Shown here piece by piece: positions 6,055 to 8,746 of a stretch of 8,746 nt of DNA. This stretch comes from an uncultured bacterium (GTDB lineage: Bacteria > Planctomycetota > Phycisphaerae > Sedimentisphaerales > Anaerobacaceae). The translations under genes and the position numbers were made by a program. Position 1 is the stretch's first letter. Each line of letters starts with the position of its first letter. The stretch covers positions 1 to 8,746 of the forward strand of contig CAJVYK010000086.1 in the NCBI GenBank assembly GCA_913009865.1, written 5' to 3'. The notes below the pieces were generated by a model, which saw only the letters and a program-made list of their open reading frames with translations, searched no databases and was not told where the DNA came from.

Positions 6055-7848
6055 TCAGGTTCGCTTAAATTGCTTTTCCAGCTCGGCTTTAGAGAATCTT
6101 ATCGTGGTGGGTCTGCCGTGCGGACAACGACTTGCCTGTTCCACAGTTTCTCTGTCTGCAAGCAGTTGTTCTATTTCGCTGTTACTTAGCTTTTGGCCGG
6201 CCTTGATGGCCGCCTTGCATGCAGCCATATTCAAAACCTCGTCAAGCAATCTTTCCGGGGCAAGTGCAGGGCCTTTACAGTCGAGTAAATCGATTAAATC
6301 CCGAACAAAATCGAGCGGTTTCGCCTTTGCCAGCAGGATGGGAAAGGCCTGGATAGCGTAAGTGCCGGGACCAAACGGGGCAAGCTCGATACCCAATTTT
6401 TCAATCAGTTCGGTATTATTTTTAACTGCATCGGCCTGGGTGTCGGTTAGCTCAAAGCTTTCCGGGTACAGTAATTTTTGTGATTCGAGCTTGTCTTTTT
6501 GCAGCCGCCTGTGCAAATCTTCATATATCATGCGTTCGTGAAGTGCATGCTGGTCGATAATGATAAAGCCATCGTCAGTTTCTGCGACTATAAAGCTGTC
6601 GTGTATTTGAATGGCGTTTAGCTTTTCTTTTTCTGTTTGTTCTGCGCTATCCGTTTCTTTAAGCGTATCCGTTATCTTTGTGCGAAAGCCGAGTTGCCGC
6701 TGTGTTTGAATGGGTCTGTGCTTTTTGAAAAATTCAGCCATCGAATTTCGTATCTCGTATTGCCTATTGCCTATTGTGTATGGTTTTTCTGTTCTATCCG
6801 CTGTACGCTGTCCGCTATACGCTATTTTGGCCGGCGGCAGTTTTGCCTGCGTCTCAAGATTTGTACCTAAGAGTTTTTCCCGCAGGCATCCGAGAATCTG
6901 GGAATGAATCAAATTGGCATTGTAAAAACGCACCTCAATCTTCGTGGGATGGACATTTACGTCCACATCTTCACAGGGCATTCGAATAAACAAAAAGATG
7001 ACAGGAAATTTGTTCGGCTCTAAACTGCCGCGGTATGCTTCTTTGATTGCGTGCGAAATGAATTTGTCGCGTATGAATCGGCCGTTAAGAAATACGTATT
7101 GAAGTTTGTTATTTGCTCTTGAAATACAAGGTCTGCCCAACAAAGCGAAAATGTGCAGGCCTTTTTCGCTGTTCTCGGTTTCAACCAGATTTTCGCCAAA
7201 TTCAGGTGAGAACAAATCGGCTATGCGCTGACTAAGAACCTGCCCTCCGGTCAGGCGGTAAAGCTCTCTGCCGTTGTGTATCAGCGTCATATCCAGATTA
7301 GTATTGGAAAGTGCAATGCGTGTGAAGTGTTCAGTAATATGGCTCATTTCGGTATTGGTTGTTTTGAGGAATTTGCGTCTCGCAGGTAGTTTGTAAAAAA
7401 GGTCTCTGACCTGGATTGTTGTGCCGTAGTCTGCGCTGCACGGGCTGAGGTTGCCTTTGTTTCCACAATCAATCTCAATACAGTTGGCTCCAGCCGAGTC
7501 CTTCGTTCTGCTCACAGCCCTGACCTGTGCCACCGAGGTAATGCTTGCTAATGCTTCGCCTCTGAAACCGAGGGTCGATATATGCTGCAGGTCCTTGCCG
7601 GTTTTGATTTTACTGGTAGCGTGTGGTTCAAATGCCAGGGCTAAATCTTCGCCGTCCATACCACAGCCGTTATCAGCGACCGATATTAGTTTGCGGCCTC
7701 CGTCTTCGATGGAAACTGTTATTTTGGTCGCTCCTGCATCGATGCTGTTTTCCATCAGTTCCTTGACCACACTGGCAGGGCGTTCAATTACCTCGCCGGC
7801 GGCAATCATATTAATCATATTCTGGTCAAGGACGACTATCTGCCCCAT
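6055..7848 (-). CDS. mutL: DNA mismatch repair protein MutL (endonuclease type)
   Basis: MutL couples mismatch recognition by MutS to strand incision. The N-terminal GHKL ATPase (about 1-330) shows all motifs: KELMENSIDAG with catalytic E33 and N34, DNGCGM (59-64), HATSK (76-80) and GFRGEAL (94-100). The C-terminal dimerisation domain (about 410-597) carries the metal-dependent nuclease motif DQHA-x2-E-x4-E (432-443), ACK at 543-545 and CPHGRP (575-580). It should therefore nick DNA itself, as expected where no MutH exists. At 597 residues the length is ordinary. The flexible linker contains an 84-base heptad repeat encoding residues 342-369. The gene follows kdsA after 82 AT-rich bases in which I find no convincing promoter; GGGCGGGA before the ATG may serve as ribosome-binding site. 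btuF begins two bases after its TGA stop. Confidence 0.97.
   Translation of the reverse strand: MGQIVVLDQNMINMIAAGEVIERPASVVKELMENSIDAGATKITVSIEDGGRKLISVADNGCGMDGEDLALAFEPHATSKIKTGKDLQHISTLGFRGEALASITSVAQVRAVSRTKDSAGANCIEIDCGNKGNLSPCSADYGTTIQVRDLFYKLPARRKFLKTTNTEMSHITEHFTRIALSNTNLDMTLIHNGRELYRLTGGQVLSQRIADLFSPEFGENLVETENSEKGLHIFALLGRPCISRANNKLQYVFLNGRFIRDKFISHAIKEAYRGSLEPNKFPVIFLFIRMPCEDVDVNVHPTKIEVRFYNANLIHSQILGCLREKLLGTNLETQAKLPPAKIAYSGQRTADRTEKPYTIGNRQYEIRNSMAEFFKKHRPIQTQRQLGFRTKITDTLKETDSAEQTEKEKLNAIQIHDSFIVAETDDGFIIIDQHALHERMIYEDLHRRLQKDKLESQKLLYPESFELTDTQADAVKNNTELIEKLGIELAPFGPGTYAIQAFPILLAKAKPLDFVRDLIDLLDCKGPALAPERLLDEVLNMAACKAAIKAGQKLSNSEIEQLLADRETVEQASRCPHGRPTTIRFSKAELEKQFKRT
6742..6825 (-). 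repeat. Twelve-unit heptad repeat in the MutL linker
   Basis: Twelve consecutive 7-base units keep one phase over 84 bases. One end is built of CGTATCT/CGTATTG/CCTATTG-like units (6742-6783), the other of CCGCTGT/ACGCTAT-like units (6798-6825), joined by two diverged ones. The 84 bases equal 28 codons, so the reading frame is kept. They encode residues 342-369, including GQRTADRT and IGNRQYEIRN, in the disordered linker between the ATPase and dimerisation domains. Confidence 0.75.
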
Positions 7849-7930
7849 TATTTTTTCCCGCCCTTATTGAAGAACCATTGCTTAGCATATAAACAGAAGT
7901 ATCGAGTATATAAATCAGTATAATCCGGCT

Positions 7931-8746
7931 TCATCTGCGGGTTATCTTGTAAATCTGCCCGCAAACTTTCAGCAAATCTTCGAGCCAGTCTATGGGCATA
8001 ATGCAGGCGGCATCCGATTTTGCTTTTTCCGGTTCAGTATGTACTTCAATAAAAAGCCCATTGGCGCCGGCGGCAACCGCTGCCTTTGCAAGTATCGGAG
8101 CGAATTCCGGCCGGCCTGCGCTTTGCTCACCGAGGCCGCCGGGCTGTTGGGTGCTGTGCGTGGCATCGAAGATAACCGGGACGCCTAACTTTTTCATAGT
8201 CTCGATGGCTGTCATATCGTTGACCAGCCGATTGTAGCCGAAAAATGTGCCCCGCTCGGTGAGGATTATTTGGCTATTTCCGCACCCTCGAATCTTCTCG
8301 ACCACATTTTCCATCTCAGCGGGCGAGAGAAACTGACCCTTCTTTACATTTACGGGCTTTCCCGTTCGCCCGCAGGCAACAAGCAGGTCGGTCTGCCTGC
8401 ACAGAAAAGCCGGCACCTGGAGGCAATCAACAACTTCGCTGACGGCAGCGGCCTGAGCCGGCTCGTGCACATCGGTCATAACAGGTAAATTAGTCTGGTT
8501 ACGAACCGCGGCAAGAATCTCTAAACCTTCTTCCAAACCGGGGCCGCGAAAGCTGGATATGCTGGAGCGATTGGCTTTGTCGAAACTGGCCTTGAAAATT
8601 ACCGGCACTTCGGTCCTCCGGCCGATTTCGACAAGTCTGTTGGCAATATCCAGAGTGGTGGTTTTGCTTTCAATAACGCAGGGGCCGGCCATCACAAACA
8701 AAGGCGCATCCAGGCCGATTTGAACATCACCAATTTTGAAATTTGC
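7931..8746 (-). CDS. kdsA: 3-deoxy-D-manno-octulosonate 8-phosphate synthase, metal-dependent type (5' end outside window)
   Basis: KdsA condenses phosphoenolpyruvate with arabinose 5-phosphate to give Kdo-8-phosphate, the first committed step to the Kdo sugar of LPS, in the cytoplasm. The frame is open to the right edge (271 codons seen). The residues before LFVMAGPCVIES match the usual N-terminus, so only a few codons are missing; the TTG at 8701 is not the start. Family motifs include FKASFDKANRSS, FRGPGLEEG, TDVHEP, PAFLCRQTDLL, VNVKKGQF and FGYNRLV. Numbered from the window edge, C23, H197, E234 and D245 have the same spacing as the metal ligands C11, H185, E222 and D233 of the Aquifex enzyme. 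E. coli KdsA, which is metal-independent, has Asn in place of the Cys. mutL follows after 82 bases. Confidence 0.97.
   Translation of the reverse strand, partial: ANFKIGDVQIGLDAPLFVMAGPCVIESKTTTLDIANRLVEIGRRTEVPVIFKASFDKANRSSISSFRGPGLEEGLEILAAVRNQTNLPVMTDVHEPAQAAAVSEVVDCLQVPAFLCRQTDLLVACGRTGKPVNVKKGQFLSPAEMENVVEKIRGCGNSQIILTERGTFFGYNRLVNDMTAIETMKKLGVPVIFDATHSTQQPGGLGEQSAGRPEFAPILAKAAVAAGANGLFIEVHTEPEKAKSDAACIMPIDWLEDLLKVCGQIYKITRR

Noticed and set aside
6742..6825. Frameshift or broken mutL caused by the repeat
   Set aside because: The frame continues intact through 84 bases (28 codons) into a complete C-terminal domain with the nuclease motif.
7451..7870. 139-codon open frame on the plus strand
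   Set aside because: It lies opposite the conserved ATPase domain of mutL, has no family resemblance, and is explained as an antisense shadow. The other plus-strand frames over known genes are the same.
7898..7918. Sixth heptad site in the kdsA-mutL spacer (AGTATCG, AGTATAT)
   Set aside because: Only two similar units, in AT-rich sequence; could easily arise by chance.
7849..7930. Promoter for mutL in the AT-rich spacer after kdsA
   Set aside because: Several -10-like TATACT/GATACT hexamers occur, but none has an acceptable -35 at 16-18 bases.
8699..8701. kdsA starting at the TTG at 8701
   Set aside because: Fifteen further in-frame codons to the window edge match the normal KdsA N-terminus (KIGDVQIG...APLF), so the gene is cut by the edge.

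Overview
The window looks like a piece of a Gram-negative, LPS-making bacterial chromosome, most likely Planctomycetota and probably class Phycisphaerae. That placement is an inference. It rests mainly on the DksA/TraR-like protein, whose core (PIHMADIGTDNYEQEF, with an incomplete zinc finger) is a type I associate with that group, and on a large membrane protein of planctomycete style. The presence of kdsA (Kdo synthesis) indicates an outer membrane with Kdo-containing LPS. Every gene I can support lies on the minus strand, so the window reads right to left.

Right half (8746 down to 3230): five tightly packed genes. They are kdsA (first few codons outside the window), mutL, and a complete binding-protein-dependent ABC importer of the vitamin B12/iron-complex family (btuF-like binding protein, btuC-like permease, btuD-like ATPase). 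The spacings are 82, 2 and 31 bases, followed by a 4-base ATGA overlap. mutL through btuD, and perhaps kdsA, are probably one transcript. There is no functional link between Kdo synthesis, mismatch repair and corrinoid/iron uptake, so this looks like positional packing rather than a pathway.

Left half (3229 down to 1): separately promoted genes. They are a DksA/TraR-like regulator with only two of the four zinc-finger cysteines, the small zinc protein YacG, a six-helix membrane protein of unknown function, and the membrane-spanning N-terminus of a CapD/WbpM-like nucleoside-sugar dehydratase that runs off the left edge. The last gene has a near-perfect sigma-70 promoter. Two starts shift downstream of the longest open frame: the DksA-like gene to a GTG at 3009, because its promoter lies inside the longer frame, and the membrane protein to the ATG at 2094, because of a good ribosome-binding site.

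The most unusual signal is not a gene. At five places (461-488, 600-717, 5122-5149, 5521-5555 and 6742-6825) there are degenerate tandem repeats with a strict 7-base period. The unit sequence differs from site to site. They lie in the N-terminal tail of the sugar dehydratase, in an intergenic inverted repeat, across the btuF/btuC junction, inside btuF and inside the mutL linker. The shared property is the period and the kind of site occupied, which suggests one mutational or insertion process acting across the chromosome. I see no CRISPR array, RNA gene, insertion sequence, cobalamin riboswitch or defence system.
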